Source of the DNA: Fibrobacter sp. UBA7003
Lineage (GTDB): Bacteria > Fibrobacterota > Fibrobacteria > Fibrobacterales > Fibrobacteraceae
NCBI GenBank assembly: GCA_002449765.1
Contig: DJXN01000002.1
Coordinates: 186,001 to 250,000 of the forward strand
Length of the DNA: 64,000 bases
Direction of reading: 5' to 3'
A program made the translations under genes and the position numbers. The notes under the pieces were generated by a model. It had not been told where the DNA came from. It saw only the letters and a program-made list of their open reading frames with translations, and searched no databases. Below, piece after piece: positions 50,945 to 61,479 of this stretch (the first letter of the stretch is position 1; every line of letters begins with the position of its first letter).

Positions 50945-51874
50945 ATGACTTTACAACAGCTCCGTTACGCCATCGCCATCGCAGAAACAGGCTCCTTCAA
51001 CAAGGCCGCCGAAAAACTCTATATCTCGCAGCCGTCACTCACTGCCGCCATCCGCGACCTGGAAGACGAACTGAATATCCTCATATTCAACCGCACGAGC
51101 CGCGGTGTCAAGCTCACGAGCGAGGGCGAGGACTTCATCTCGTATGCGCGGGAACTCTACCACCATTATGAAACCGTGCTCGAGAAGTACGGCAAGATTG
51201 GCAAGCGCAAGAAGAAGTTCGGCGTGTCTACTCAGCATTACTCCTTCGCTGTCAAGAGCTTTGTCGAGACTGTTAAGTTGTTTGATACCGAGAAATACGA
51301 GTTCGCCATCCGCGAGACCCGCACCAAGGAAGTCATCGAGGACGTGGCCTCGTTCAAGAGCGATATCGGAATCCTCTACCTGAGCGATTTCAACCGCAAG
51401 ATTATCACGAACCTGCTGAACGCCCGCGACCTCGCGTTCCACAAGCTTATCGACTGCAAGGCGTATGTTTACCTGTGGAAGGGCCACCCGCTTGCAAAAA
51501 ACAAGTTCATTACGCTTGATGAACTTGCGGAATATCCGTGCCTCTCCTTCGAGCAGGGCGACAACAGCTCGTTCTACTTTGCCGAAGAGATTTTAAGTAC
51601 AAACGAATACAAGCGCACTATCAAGGCAAACGACCGCGCCACCATGCTCAACCTGATGATTGGCCTCAACGGCTACACGCTCTGCTCCGGAATCATCTGC
51701 GAAGAACTGAACGGCTCAGACTACCTAGCCGTCCCGTTCAAGGACAAGAGCGAGGAAGCCCACCGTGTCATGGAAATCGGCTACATTGCAAAGCGCAACA
51801 TGCTGCTCGGGCTTGTGGGCGAGCGCTACGTCGAGGAACTGCAGAAATACCTCTCAAACTGCGCCTCCGTTTAA
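50945..51874 (+). CDS. LysR-family transcription regulator
   Basis: 309 aa. The N-terminal HTH (LQQLRYAIAIAETGSFNKAAEKLYISQPSLTAAI) is typical, followed by an effector-binding domain (~90-300). No metabolic gene lies next to it on the same strand except pheT downstream, so its target is not clear. TAGGAA precedes the start and TATATTT lies 22 nt upstream. Confidence 0.9.
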   Translation: MTLQQLRYAIAIAETGSFNKAAEKLYISQPSLTAAIRDLEDELNILIFNRTSRGVKLTSEGEDFISYARELYHHYETVLEKYGKIGKRKKKFGVSTQHYSFAVKSFVETVKLFDTEKYEFAIRETRTKEVIEDVASFKSDIGILYLSDFNRKIITNLLNARDLAFHKLIDCKAYVYLWKGHPLAKNKFITLDELAEYPCLSFEQGDNSSFYFAEEILSTNEYKRTIKANDRATMLNLMIGLNGYTLCSGIICEELNGSDYLAVPFKDKSEEAHRVMEIGYIAKRNMLLGLVGERYVEELQKYLSNCASV

Positions 51875-51981
51875 GATATTTTCTCCTTTTCTTTTCCATT
51901 TTTTCTACATTTTCCCGCGAAAATTTAAGCAGGCACGGGGGTTGCGCTCGTCGCAAGTTCCATGCTATAAAGGATTGAAAG

Positions 51982-54417
51982 ATGAAAGTTTCTTTGAATT
52001 GGCTCAGACGTCACGTTGATCTTCCGGAATCTGCGGAAGAAGTTGCAAAGGCCCTCACCTCCATCGGCCTCGAAGTCGAAGGCATGGAAGAACCGGGCAA
52101 GGTCTACGAGAAGCTCGTGGTGGCGAAGGTCCTCACCTGCGAAGCTCACCCGGACAGCGACCACCTGCACATCACCACCGTGAACGACGGCAAGGAAACG
52201 CTCCAGGTCGTGTGCGGCGCCCCGAACGTTGCCGCAGGCCAGACCGTGGTTCTCGCCCCGATTGGCGCAGAACTCCCGCTCCCCGACGGCGGCACCCTCA
52301 AGATGAAGAAGTCCAAGATCCGCGGCGTGGAAAGTTTCGGCATGATTTGCGCCGAAGACGAAATCGGCCTCAGCGACGACCACGCGGGCATCATGGTGCT
52401 GGACGACAGCATTCCGGCCGGCACACCCTTCGTGAGCCTCGGTATGTACGATGTGTGCTACGAACTGAACGTGACCCCGAACCGCCCGGATGCACTCAGC
52501 CACCGCGGCGTGGCACGCGAACTCGCAGCGAAGTTCAACCGCCCGCTCAAGCCCATCGCCTACACCTTGAACGAGGATGCCGAGGCGGCAAGTTCCGCCA
52601 TCAGCCTCGAAGTGGTGCCCGGCTGCGGTTGCTCCCGCTACGTGGGCCGCGTCATCAAGGACGTGAAGGTCGAAAAGTCCCCCGCCTGGCTCGCGAAGCT
52701 TTTACACGCCGTGGGCATGAACAGCATCAACAACGTCGTCGACATCACGAACTTCATTTTGATGGACGTGGGCCAGCCGCTCCACAGCTTCGACATGGAC
52801 CAGCTCCACGGCAACAAGATCAAGGTGCGTCGCGCCGTGAAGGGCGAAAAGATTGAAACGATTGACCACACCGCTCACGAACTCGTCGAAAACGACCTCG
52901 TGATTTGCGACGGCGACCGTCCGGCCTGCGTTGCCGGCGTGATGGGCGGCGTCGAATCCGAAATCGTCGATGCCACCAAGAACGTGTTCCTCGAGAGCGC
53001 CTGGTTCAACCCGACGGTGGTCCGCAAGCAGGCGAAGCGCCTCTGCATCTCGACCGACTCCAGCTACCGCTTTGAACGCGAAATCGACTTCGCGACCCAG
53101 GACGAATACAGCAAGTACGCCTGCGCCCTCATCCAGGAAGTGGCTGGCGGCCGCATCCTCAAGGGCACCGTCGAATACACCGGCGACGACCACAAGAAAG
53201 AGAACAACGTGGTCACGCTCCGCATCGCGCAGGCCGAACGCGTTATCGGCATGAAGCTTGACATGGCCCAGGTGGAAAAGTTCCTCACAGGCATCGCCCT
53301 CGAAGTCGTTTCCAAGACGGCGGACTCCATCACGTTCAAGATTCCGAGCTTCCGCCCCGACCTCGAACGCGAAGTGGACCTCATCGAAGAAGTCGCCCGC
53401 CTCGTCGGGTTCGACAACATCCCGTACACGCTGCCCTCCTTCAAGATGCAGCCGAACGAACTCCCGCCGATTGAAGTTTTGAACCGCAAGATTCGCAAGA
53501 CCCTCTCTGCGATGGGCCTGCATGAATGCTTGAGCCTGCGCTTCACGAGCAAGGCCCGCACCGAGGCCCTCTTTGGCCCCGAAAGCGACGACCGCCGCAG
53601 CAAGCCCGCACTGCTCCTGAACCCACTCTCCGAAGAACTCGGCGCAGTCCCGACTTCACTCCTCCCCAACCTCCTCAAGAGCGTTGCCGAGAACGAGAAG
53701 AACCGTCCGGGTTCCGTACGCCTGTTCGAAGTGGCCAAGGGCCAGTTCAAGCGCGACCGCAAGGACGTGCGCGACCCGGGCTTCGACGAATCGAACCTCG
53801 TCGCCCTCACGATTGCAGGGAACTTCGACGTGAACCCGCTCAACGACAAGCCCGCCCAGATTGACTTTGCCGCGTTCAAGGGATTCGTGCAGAGCTTCCT
53901 CAAGCGCGTTGGCCTCGTGGTGGAATTCCGCGTGCCCGCCAAGCCTGAAATCTTCCTGCACCCGGGCAAGCAGACCGAAATCCTCGCCGACGGCGTGGTG
54001 CTCGGCACCATGGGCGAACTCCACCCCTCCGTGATGGCCGCGAACGACATCAGCTACACCACCTACGTGATGGAACTCGACATGGACAAGATGGAACACG
54101 CGACCCACAAGAAGATCGTGTTCGAAGCCTTCAGCCGCCAGGTGCCGTCTAGCCGCGACATCTCGCTCGAAGTCGCGAAGTCCATGACCCACGAGGACAT
54201 CGTCGCCCGCATCAAGGGGCTCAACCCCAAGAACCTCGCGAAGATTACCCTCAAGAGCATCTACGAAGGCGACAAGATCGAAGCCGGCAAGAAGAACATG
54301 GTCTACAGCCTCACCTACCAGGCCATGGACCGCACACTTACCGACGACGAAGTCAACAAGGCCCACAATAAGCTGCGTGACAAGCTCGTCGCAAACGGCG
54401 ACATCGTGCTCCGCTAA
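51982..54417 (+). CDS. pheT: Phenylalanine--tRNA ligase beta subunit
   Basis: 811 aa. N-terminal tRNA-binding fold (~40-150: VVAKVLTCEAHPDSDHLHITTVNDG), B3/B4 editing region (ELNVTPNRPDALSHRGVARELA), B5 domain and the catalytic-like core (DLIEEVARLVGFDNIPYTLP), and the C-terminal anticodon-binding FDX-ACB domain (SRDISLEVAKSMTHEDIVARI). It needs the alpha subunit PheS, which is not adjacent here. GATTGAAAG before the ATG is a weak ribosome-binding site. Confidence 0.97.
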   Translation: MKVSLNWLRRHVDLPESAEEVAKALTSIGLEVEGMEEPGKVYEKLVVAKVLTCEAHPDSDHLHITTVNDGKETLQVVCGAPNVAAGQTVVLAPIGAELPLPDGGTLKMKKSKIRGVESFGMICAEDEIGLSDDHAGIMVLDDSIPAGTPFVSLGMYDVCYELNVTPNRPDALSHRGVARELAAKFNRPLKPIAYTLNEDAEAASSAISLEVVPGCGCSRYVGRVIKDVKVEKSPAWLAKLLHAVGMNSINNVVDITNFILMDVGQPLHSFDMDQLHGNKIKVRRAVKGEKIETIDHTAHELVENDLVICDGDRPACVAGVMGGVESEIVDATKNVFLESAWFNPTVVRKQAKRLCISTDSSYRFEREIDFATQDEYSKYACALIQEVAGGRILKGTVEYTGDDHKKENNVVTLRIAQAERVIGMKLDMAQVEKFLTGIALEVVSKTADSITFKIPSFRPDLEREVDLIEEVARLVGFDNIPYTLPSFKMQPNELPPIEVLNRKIRKTLSAMGLHECLSLRFTSKARTEALFGPESDDRRSKPALLLNPLSEELGAVPTSLLPNLLKSVAENEKNRPGSVRLFEVAKGQFKRDRKDVRDPGFDESNLVALTIAGNFDVNPLNDKPAQIDFAAFKGFVQSFLKRVGLVVEFRVPAKPEIFLHPGKQTEILADGVVLGTMGELHPSVMAANDISYTTYVMELDMDKMEHATHKKIVFEAFSRQVPSSRDISLEVAKSMTHEDIVARIKGLNPKNLAKITLKSIYEGDKIEAGKKNMVYSLTYQAMDRTLTDDEVNKAHNKLRDKLVANGDIVLR

Positions 54418-54438
54418 ACCGCGCCTATATAAAGATTA

Positions 54439-54472
54439 AAACCGCTGAGGCCTCCTCGGCGGTTTTCTTTTT
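54439..54472 (+). terminator. Terminator between convergent pheT and lipoprotein genes
   Basis: AACCGCTGAGG pairs with CCTCGGCGGTT (about 54440-54464), then TTCTTTTT. The lipoprotein on the other strand ends at 54471, so the same hairpin may serve both. Confidence 0.75.
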
Positions 54473-55310
54473 AGTCCTTGACGCAACGGACTGATTGCCA
54501 AGGCGCACCATAGGGGTTGGTCATACGTGCATAGTCAAAGCCGTAGCTCAGCTCCACATTGTACGCATTTTTGTAATCGTCCGGATTAGAAGTCCAAAAG
54601 GACGCAGCTCCACCCTCTTTTGTGTAATCTCCACTGGAATACCTGAAACCTGCCGGTAAAGCACAAAACCCGTAGGCATCAGTGCCACTATCGAGTGCAT
54701 AACTGAATAAATCTTCGGTTAGCCAATCGGTCTCGGACCTGAGTTTCTTGCACACCCCATCCCATATCCATTCGCGTTCAGAATTTCTACTTCCACCCAC
54801 AGCCGTGAAAAGGGCAGCCCATTCCGTGGTATCCGGCAAATGCCAACCTTGCGGGCATATTCCTTGTACCGGATATATTGGCGAACAAGGAGGATTACTC
54901 CCACATCCCACGCCATTCGTAGACCACGTTCCCGCACTATCCATTGCAATACTCCACGAGTACAGGCGACCATACTTGGCGCAGGAGTCCGCAGAGTTTG
55001 TATAGCAAAAACTGGAGTCTGTTACGAAATTGAGGTTCTCGGCCATCCATTCCTGGTCACCGATTTTTACGGTCTTGTAAACCTGACCATCGCGTTCGTC
55101 CTTCACCGTGCCGTACTCGCAATTATCCACATTTCCCATCTTGCAGGGTTTCACGGGAGCATCGAAATCCTCTGTGCTGCCGTTCGAATTCGGCGTGGCA
55201 CTGGATGAAGACATTCTCCCATCGGGACGGGTCGCAAAGTCGCTGTCGTCGTCACCGCAAGCAACAAGAATCGCGGCACAAGCCAACAGAACACCAAAAT
55301 ATCGTTTCAT
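54471..55310 (-). CDS. Fibrobacter paralogous-domain lipoprotein
   Basis: 279 aa. Lipobox AILVAC (Cys18), then a short spacer and one complete Fibrobacter major paralogous domain: VKDERDGQVYKTVKIGDQEW, MAENLNF, CYTNSADSCAKYGRLYSW, GICPQGWHLPDTTEW, ending in SVRCVKD. The function of these domains is unknown; they are exported and usually have conserved cysteines. The ribosome-binding site ATAGGAGGAATT is shared with the paralogue at 48875. Confidence 0.85.
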   Translation of the reverse strand: MKRYFGVLLACAAILVACGDDDSDFATRPDGRMSSSSATPNSNGSTEDFDAPVKPCKMGNVDNCEYGTVKDERDGQVYKTVKIGDQEWMAENLNFVTDSSFCYTNSADSCAKYGRLYSWSIAMDSAGTWSTNGVGCGSNPPCSPIYPVQGICPQGWHLPDTTEWAALFTAVGGSRNSEREWIWDGVCKKLRSETDWLTEDLFSYALDSGTDAYGFCALPAGFRYSSGDYTKEGGAASFWTSNPDDYKNAYNVELSYGFDYARMTNPYGAPWQSVRCVKD

Positions 55311-55383
55311 AATTCCTCCTATGCTTTTCTCGTAAAAATAATTTTTTTGACAGATTCTTTCAGCAAATTCCGCTAGCCTGTGA

Positions 55384-56790
55384 TTAATCCTTCACGCAAC
55401 GGATCGGAATGGCGAACTTGTACTTTTCGTTGATTCCCAGGTTCGTCGACCCGGTAGCAGCCTTCCCATCGTACATAATAAACATCCAGGCATATTCTTC
55501 GGCATAGTCAAGCGACCAGAAATAGCCCTCCTCGCCAACTTTTTTGAATTCATCCGTATCGAAAAGGTAATAGCCGCCCGGCAGCAGCGAAAAACCATAA
55601 GCATCGATACCATATTCCCAAAGGTAAGCGCTTCTGAGCGTAATGGAACCATAAGGCCACTCATCGTCCGGCCCAACGACAGCTACATGAGGCGTTCCCG
55701 TTGCCGCCACATCTTCAAGGATATGTATTTCCGAAGACGACGGCAAATGCCAACCGTCCATGCAAAGCCCCTGGATATGGGTCAAGTCACGGCAGTCAGT
55801 CCCGTTGCCGCATTCCCGCGGATTTTCGGGATCGTTCGCCAGGGCGACCGAGTCGATGGCCGCGCCCCACGTATAGAGCCTACCATATTTTATACAGCTG
55901 TCCGGTTCATTGTCGTAGCACCAGTTTTTCCCGAGCAGGCTCGGAGTCAAATCGCTATCCGCATAGCCCAGGTTTTCCGCCATCCAGACAAGGGAATCGA
56001 TGGCTATCGTCTTATACACCTGCCCGTCGCGTTCGTCCACGACCTCGCCATAAGAAAGTTCAGGGTTCAGGTAGCGCCACGAGAACTTTCCGTCGAGGCG
56101 CCCGTTACCCATTTCGTTGAGGGAAAGTCCCAGGGCATCCGCACAACGGCTCTTCAGCTCCGTAGCCGTACTGTCCATAAACTCTTCCGCCGTTTTGTTC
56201 GGCATGATTTCCTGGGTACAGATCAAGTGGAGTTCATTGCACGCAAGCCCGAGCTGATCCTCGACCGATCCCTTTGCATTTTCACAGCGTTCCACGAAGG
56301 AAAGGGAATCCGCCTTGCAACCGGCTGCCGGATTGTCCATATCATAGGTCTTGTCAAGACGGTCTACGACAATAGCCATCATGGAATCGCGCCGCAAAAG
56401 CTGCGTAAAGAGTTCCCTGGCAGAATCAAGGTCCACCACAAGCCGGACGCCGTTTTCATCTTCATAGACATTCACAGTGCAGACGGCAGAGTCGGCCCCC
56501 ATATCGGTATAGTTAAAGTATGGCTTCGGAGCTCTCAAGAAAACAACATTGTACCACGAAACGGACGAATCCCCTTCGAGCACGACCTTTTCCGAATCGG
56601 CGGATTGTTCCGGCTCCCAGGTTTTCAGGAGTTTGAGATAAGCGACGGTATCCTTGATAATCTGGGCATTCTCTTCTTCGGTCGTGCCATGCGCAAGAAA
56701 CTTGTCGTTTTCGGAACAGGCCAAGACAATGGACAAAAGGAGCAAAAACGGGGAAAGCCACAGGAGAAATACAGGAACGAACTTGCGCAT
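55384..56790 (-). CDS. Fibrobacter paralogous-domain lipoprotein with extra N-terminal domain
   Basis: 468 aa from the ATG at 56790; the open frame extends upstream to 56949 but lacks signal features. Lipobox LSIVLAC. A ~180-residue N-terminal region (SVSWYNVVFLRAPKPYFNYTD, AAGCKADSLSFVERCENAKGSVEDQ) precedes one Fibrobacter major paralogous domain (VVDERDGQVYKTIAID, WMAENLGYAD, WCYDNEPDSCIKYGRLYTW, LCMDGWHLPSSSE, PIRCVKD end). TATATTT is 8 nt before the ATG. Confidence 0.83.
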   Translation of the reverse strand: MRKFVPVFLLWLSPFLLLLSIVLACSENDKFLAHGTTEEENAQIIKDTVAYLKLLKTWEPEQSADSEKVVLEGDSSVSWYNVVFLRAPKPYFNYTDMGADSAVCTVNVYEDENGVRLVVDLDSARELFTQLLRRDSMMAIVVDRLDKTYDMDNPAAGCKADSLSFVERCENAKGSVEDQLGLACNELHLICTQEIMPNKTAEEFMDSTATELKSRCADALGLSLNEMGNGRLDGKFSWRYLNPELSYGEVVDERDGQVYKTIAIDSLVWMAENLGYADSDLTPSLLGKNWCYDNEPDSCIKYGRLYTWGAAIDSVALANDPENPRECGNGTDCRDLTHIQGLCMDGWHLPSSSEIHILEDVAATGTPHVAVVGPDDEWPYGSITLRSAYLWEYGIDAYGFSLLPGGYYLFDTDEFKKVGEEGYFWSLDYAEEYAWMFIMYDGKAATGSTNLGINEKYKFAIPIRCVKD

Positions 56791-56973
56791 ATATGGACAA
56801 ATATAAAAAAGGTTGCCTACTGCACAAATTGTCACTCTTTGACAAAAATTTTTGCTATATTGGGGGCAAAGGGCGGACCGGAGCCGCGAGTTCGGGCTCC
56901 TTCCGCAAGAAATCTCGCGAAATTTCTTAAAATTGGCGAAAAAAGGCATTTTTTTAGTTTTGAAAGGTAGATA

Positions 56974-58824
56974 ATGGCTGTAAAGTACGACAAGGACAGC
57001 ATCAAGACTCTAGATTGGTACGAACACATTAGGCTCCGCCCCGGTATGTACATCGGCAAGCTGGGCGACGGACAGAGCCCCGACGACGGCATCTACGTGC
57101 TCGCGAAGGAAGTTATCGACAACTCCATCGACGAGTTCGCCATGGGCGCGGGCAAGAAGATTGAAATCGACATGGAAGACCACAGTTGCCGCGTGCGCGA
57201 CTACGGCCGCGGCATCCCTCTCGAGAAGGTCATCGACTGCGTGTCGAAGATGAATACGGGCGGCAAGTACGATTCCGAAGCCTTCCAGAAGTCTGTGGGC
57301 ATGAACGGCGTGGGTACCAAGGCGGTGAACGCGCTCTCTACAAAGTTTATCGTACAAAGTTTCCGCGACGGCAAGGTCAAGCGCGCCGAATTCAGCAAGG
57401 GCATCCTGGTGAAGGACTTCAAGATTACCTCCACCACCGAGAAAAACGGCACCGAAATCTATTTCGAGCCCGATAACGACCTGTTCAAGAACTTCCGGTT
57501 CCTCCCCGCCTACATGGAAGAGAAGATCTGGAACTACGCCTACCTGAACAACGGGCTCACGCTGGTGATGAACGGCAAGGATTACAATAGCCCGAACGGC
57601 CTTCTGGACCTGCTACACAGCCGCACCGACGACACCATCCGCTACCCGGTCATCCACTGCAAGGGCAAGGATATCGAGTTCGCCATCACACACTCGAACC
57701 AGGAAGGCGAACACTACTTCAGCTTTGTGAACGGCCAGCACACCACCCAGGGCGGCACCCACCAGGCGGCATTCCGCGAAGGCTTGGTGAAGGGTGTGCG
57801 CGACCACTTCAAGAAGGAATACGACGCTTCCGACGTGCGCAACTGCATCGTGGGTGCCGTTTCCGTGCGCATCCAGGAACCGGTTTTCGAATCCCAGACC
57901 AAAACGAAGCTGGGGTCCACCACCACGGCCCCCAACGGCCCTGCACTCCGTACCTGGATTGTGGACTTTGTGGCCCGCGAGCTGGACAATTACCTCCACA
58001 AGAACGAGGACACGGCCAAGAAGCTCCTGGAACGCATCAACCAGAACGAAAAGTTGCGCAAGGAACTAGCCGGCGTCAAGAAACTCGCCAACGAGCGCGC
58101 CAAGAAGGCTAACCTCAACAACAAGAAGCTCCGTGACTGCAGCGTGCACCTCACCGACGCCAAGAACCCGCTCAAGAGCGAGACCATGATATTCATTACC
58201 GAGGGTAATTCCGCCTCCGGTACCATCACCACGGCCCGCAACCCCAAGACCCAGGCGGTGTTTAGCCTGCGCGGCAAGCCGAAGAACAGCTACGGCCTTT
58301 CCAAGAAGATCGTGTACGAGAACGAGGAATGGAACCTGCTTCAGGCTGCCCTCAACATCGAAAACGGGCTCGAGGACCTGCGCTACGACAAGGTGATTAT
58401 CGCGACCGATGCCGACGTGGACGGCATGCACATCCGTCTCCTGGTGATGACGTTCTTCTTGCAGTACTTCCCGGAACTCGTGCAGGAAAAACACCTCTAC
58501 ATATTGCAGGCGCCGCTCTTCCGCGTACGCAACCGCAAGGACAAGAAGAAGACCTTCTACTGCTACGACGAAGAGGAACGCGACAAGGCCGCGAAGGAAA
58601 TCAACAAGAAGGATTTGGAAATCACGCGCTTCAAAGGTCTCGGTGAAATGGACTCCGAGGACTTCAAGCTGCTTATCGGCGAAAACATGCACCTGGAGAC
58701 CGTCACCATGCCAAGCGACGCCTCCCTGGGCAAGTTGCTGGAATACTACATGGGCAAGAACACCCAGGCCCGCCAGGACTACATCGTCGAAAACCTGCGC
58801 ACCGAAGCCGTGGAGGAACTCTAG
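56974..58824 (+). CDS. parE: Topoisomerase IV subunit B-like (ParE/GyrB family)
   Basis: 616 aa. GHKL ATPase motifs: [13 protein letters not shown] (Asn), [11 protein letters not shown] (Gly-rich), [42 protein letters not shown] (the usual Asp after EG is Asn) and [10 protein letters not shown]. The style is closest to ParE of Bacteroidetes. ParE with ParC relaxes and decatenates DNA. A GyrB identity cannot be fully excluded. Its stop is next to the start of the ParC-like gene with no gap. Confidence 0.85.
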   Translation: MAVKYDKDSIKTLDWYEHIRLRPGMYIGKLGDGQSPDDGIYVLAKEVIDNSIDEFAMGAGKKIEIDMEDHSCRVRDYGRGIPLEKVIDCVSKMNTGGKYDSEAFQKSVGMNGVGTKAVNALSTKFIVQSFRDGKVKRAEFSKGILVKDFKITSTTEKNGTEIYFEPDNDLFKNFRFLPAYMEEKIWNYAYLNNGLTLVMNGKDYNSPNGLLDLLHSRTDDTIRYPVIHCKGKDIEFAITHSNQEGEHYFSFVNGQHTTQGGTHQAAFREGLVKGVRDHFKKEYDASDVRNCIVGAVSVRIQEPVFESQTKTKLGSTTTAPNGPALRTWIVDFVARELDNYLHKNEDTAKKLLERINQNEKLRKELAGVKKLANERAKKANLNNKKLRDCSVHLTDAKNPLKSETMIFITEGNSASGTITTARNPKTQAVFSLRGKPKNSYGLSKKIVYENEEWNLLQAALNIENGLEDLRYDKVIIATDADVDGMHIRLLVMTFFLQYFPELVQEKHLYILQAPLFRVRNRKDKKKTFYCYDEEERDKAAKEINKKDLEITRFKGLGEMDSEDFKLLIGENMHLETVTMPSDASLGKLLEYYMGKNTQARQDYIVENLRTEAVEEL

Positions 58825-61359
58825 ATGGACGAAGAACAGAAAACTTTAGGACTTTCGAACGTAAACCACCTGGAAAAGCTGTACAACGGCTGGTTCCTGG
58901 ACTACGCGAGCTATACGATTCTCGACCGCGCCGTGCCCTACTTCGAGGACGGTTTAAAACCGGTGCAGCGCCGCATTCTCCACACCATGTACGAGATGAA
59001 CGACGGCAGCTTCCACAAGGTGGCGGGCATCGTGGGCGACACCATGCACTACCACCCGCACGGCGACGCCTCCATCTACACGGCCCTCGTGAACATGGGC
59101 CAGAAAAACCTGCTTATCGAGCCGCAGGGTAACTGGGGTAACCCGCTTACGGGCGACGAGGCGGCCGCCCCGCGTTACATCGAAGGCAAGCTCAGCGACT
59201 TCGCGCTGGATGTGATGTTCAACCCCGAGACGACGGAATGGATTCCGAACTACGACGGGCGTTCCAAGGAACCGGTGACGCTCCCCGCGAAGTTCCCGAT
59301 TCTCCTGGCCCAGGGCGTGGACGGCATCGCGGTGGGCCTTTCCACCACCATCCTCCCCCACAACTTCAAGGAACTGTGCCAGGCGAGCATCGACTACCTG
59401 CGCGGCCGCAAGTTCACGCTGTACCCGGACTTCTACACGGGCGGCATCATCGACGTGAGCGAATACAACGACGGCCAGCGCGGCGGACGCCTCAAGGTCC
59501 GTGCGAAAATCGAGAAACTCGACAACAAGACGCTGGTCATCCGCGAAATTCCCTTCGGCACCACCACCGACAGCCTTATCGACTCCATCGTGGCGGCCAA
59601 CGACAAGGGCAAAATCAAGATCAAGCAGATTGTGGACCACACCACCGAAAACGTGGAAATCCAGATCCACCTGCAGGCAGGTTCCGACCCGCAGGTCGTC
59701 ATCGACGCGCTCTATGCGTTTACCGACTGCCAGACGACCCTCGCCGCCAACAGCTGCGTGATTATCGACAAAAAGCCGAAATTCAGCAGCACCACCGAAC
59801 TTTTGAAGCTCAGCACCGACCACACGGTGCACCTGCTGGACTGGGAACTCGACAACGAGCTCAAGCACCTGCAGGACCAGTGGCACATGACGAGCCTCGA
59901 GAAAATTTTCATCGAGAAGGAAGTCTACGAGGTCATCAAGAAGGCAAAGACCCACGACGAGATGGTCCAGCTGATTGACGAAGGCTTGAAGCCCTATGTG
60001 CGCAAGCTCCGCCGCGAAGTGACCCGCGAAGAAATCCTCAAGCTGGCCGAAATTCCGGTCCGCCGCATCAGCCGCTTTGACCGCAAGAAAGCCGACGAAT
60101 TCCTCGAAGAACTCGACAAGAAGATCGAGGAAGTGAACTACAACAAGGAACACCTCACCGACTACGCCGTGAACTACTTCAAGAACATTCTGAAGAAGTA
60201 CGGTGAAGGTCGCGACCGCAAGACGGAAATCGGCGAATTTGGCCAGGTGAGCGCCGTGCACGTGGCCCTCGCGAACCAGAAGCTCTACGTGAACCGCAAG
60301 GAAGGCTTCCTGGGCACCGGCATGAAGAAGGAAGAATACCTCTTCGACGTCTCCGAGTACGACGACCTCATCGTGTTCAAGGCCGACGGCAGCTTCAAGG
60401 TCGTGAAGGTCTCCGACAAGGACTTCGTGGGCAAGAACATCGTGCTCGTGGAAAAGTTCAACAAGGACGACGAACGCCATATCTATAACGTCATCCACCA
60501 GGACGGCAAGGAAGGCACGGCCTACATCAAGCGCTTCAACGTGGGCGGCGTGACCCGCGACAAGGACTACTTCATGGGCAAGAACAAGCCCGGTAGCCGC
60601 CTGCTTTACCTCTCCAGCAACATGAACGGCGAGGCCGAAGTCGTGGAAGTGACGCTCAAGCCGCGCCCGCGCACCAAGCTCAACTTCGAAGTGGATTTCA
60701 GCACCATCGAGGTGAAGGGCCGCGGCGCCATGGGCAACATCGTTACCAAGTACCCGGTCAAGAGCGTCAAGCGCATCCGCAAGGGCGTAAGCACACTCGG
60801 CGCGCGCGTACTCTACTTCGACGCCCCCAGCGGCCTCATCAGCACGCAGAAGAAGGGCGACCGCATCGGCGAATTCGGCGAGAAGGACAAGATCCTCATC
60901 GTGAAGGAGAACGGTACGGCCCGCGTGCACGACATGGCCGACCCGATTCTCGTGGGAACCGGCGTGAAATACGTCCACAAGTTCGACCCCGCGCAGGTAT
61001 TTACCGTACTCTACTTCGAGGGAGGCAACTTCAACTACATGGTGAAGCGCTTCAACCTGGAAGGCTGCCCCATGACGACGGAATTCAGCCTCATCAGCGA
61101 CCACAAGGATTCGCAGATGATTGAATTCTTCGCGACAGATGACGCACGCCAGCTCATGGAATACCAGGTGGGCCGCGAAGTCCAGAAGGAAGAACTCGAC
61201 CTCACGGAAGTCGCCGACATCAAGAGCTACAAGGCGCTCGGCAGCAAGTTCACCGCAAAGAAGGTGAAGCGCACGAGCCGCATCACGCCTCCCGACACCT
61301 TCGACGACGGCACGAGTGACGACGCAGGCGCCGAGCCCGAAGACCCGACGCTGTTCTAG
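58825..61359 (+). CDS. parC: Topoisomerase IV subunit A-like (ParC/GyrA family)
   Basis: 844 aa. The breakage-reunion domain has MHYHPHGDASIYTALVNM, and the catalytic Tyr118 in APRYIEGKLSDFALD, a variant of the usual RYTEARLS block. The C-terminal third forms beta-pinwheel-like repeats (KVGRGAMGNIV-type; KGRGAMGNIVTKYPVKSVKR), with an acidic tail. No canonical GyrA box (QRRGGKG) is seen, supporting ParC over GyrA. It begins directly after parE. Confidence 0.87.
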   Translation: MDEEQKTLGLSNVNHLEKLYNGWFLDYASYTILDRAVPYFEDGLKPVQRRILHTMYEMNDGSFHKVAGIVGDTMHYHPHGDASIYTALVNMGQKNLLIEPQGNWGNPLTGDEAAAPRYIEGKLSDFALDVMFNPETTEWIPNYDGRSKEPVTLPAKFPILLAQGVDGIAVGLSTTILPHNFKELCQASIDYLRGRKFTLYPDFYTGGIIDVSEYNDGQRGGRLKVRAKIEKLDNKTLVIREIPFGTTTDSLIDSIVAANDKGKIKIKQIVDHTTENVEIQIHLQAGSDPQVVIDALYAFTDCQTTLAANSCVIIDKKPKFSSTTELLKLSTDHTVHLLDWELDNELKHLQDQWHMTSLEKIFIEKEVYEVIKKAKTHDEMVQLIDEGLKPYVRKLRREVTREEILKLAEIPVRRISRFDRKKADEFLEELDKKIEEVNYNKEHLTDYAVNYFKNILKKYGEGRDRKTEIGEFGQVSAVHVALANQKLYVNRKEGFLGTGMKKEEYLFDVSEYDDLIVFKADGSFKVVKVSDKDFVGKNIVLVEKFNKDDERHIYNVIHQDGKEGTAYIKRFNVGGVTRDKDYFMGKNKPGSRLLYLSSNMNGEAEVVEVTLKPRPRTKLNFEVDFSTIEVKGRGAMGNIVTKYPVKSVKRIRKGVSTLGARVLYFDAPSGLISTQKKGDRIGEFGEKDKILIVKENGTARVHDMADPILVGTGVKYVHKFDPAQVFTVLYFEGGNFNYMVKRFNLEGCPMTTEFSLISDHKDSQMIEFFATDDARQLMEYQVGREVQKEELDLTEVADIKSYKALGSKFTAKKVKRTSRITPPDTFDDGTSDDAGAEPEDPTLF

Positions 61360-61411
61360 GCCGGCGATAAACAGCGCTGACGTTAAACAGCGCCGTCGCC
61401 AATTCAAATAC

Positions 61412-61445
61412 AAAAAGCCCGCGGTTCAAACCGCGGGTTTTCGTT
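61412..61445 (+). terminator. Terminator after parC (bidirectional)
   Basis: CCCGCGGTT (61418-61426) pairs with AACCGCGGG (61429-61437). A and T runs on each side allow stopping from both directions, so it could also end the minus-strand gene at 61480. Confidence 0.8.
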
Positions 61446-61479
61446 TCAAATATAACGGTTCGGGTCTCGTCCCGGGAAA

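Noticed and set aside
51875-51981. T-box or Phe-rich leader peptide before pheT
   Set aside because: The 107-nt gap shows no Phe-rich small frame, no terminator/antiterminator pair and no T-box sequence.
58954-61413. 819-codon minus-strand frame opposite parC
   Set aside because: Shadow of the parC gene; composition is dominated by Val, Leu, His, Ala and Asp, typical of antisense frames in GC-rich genes.
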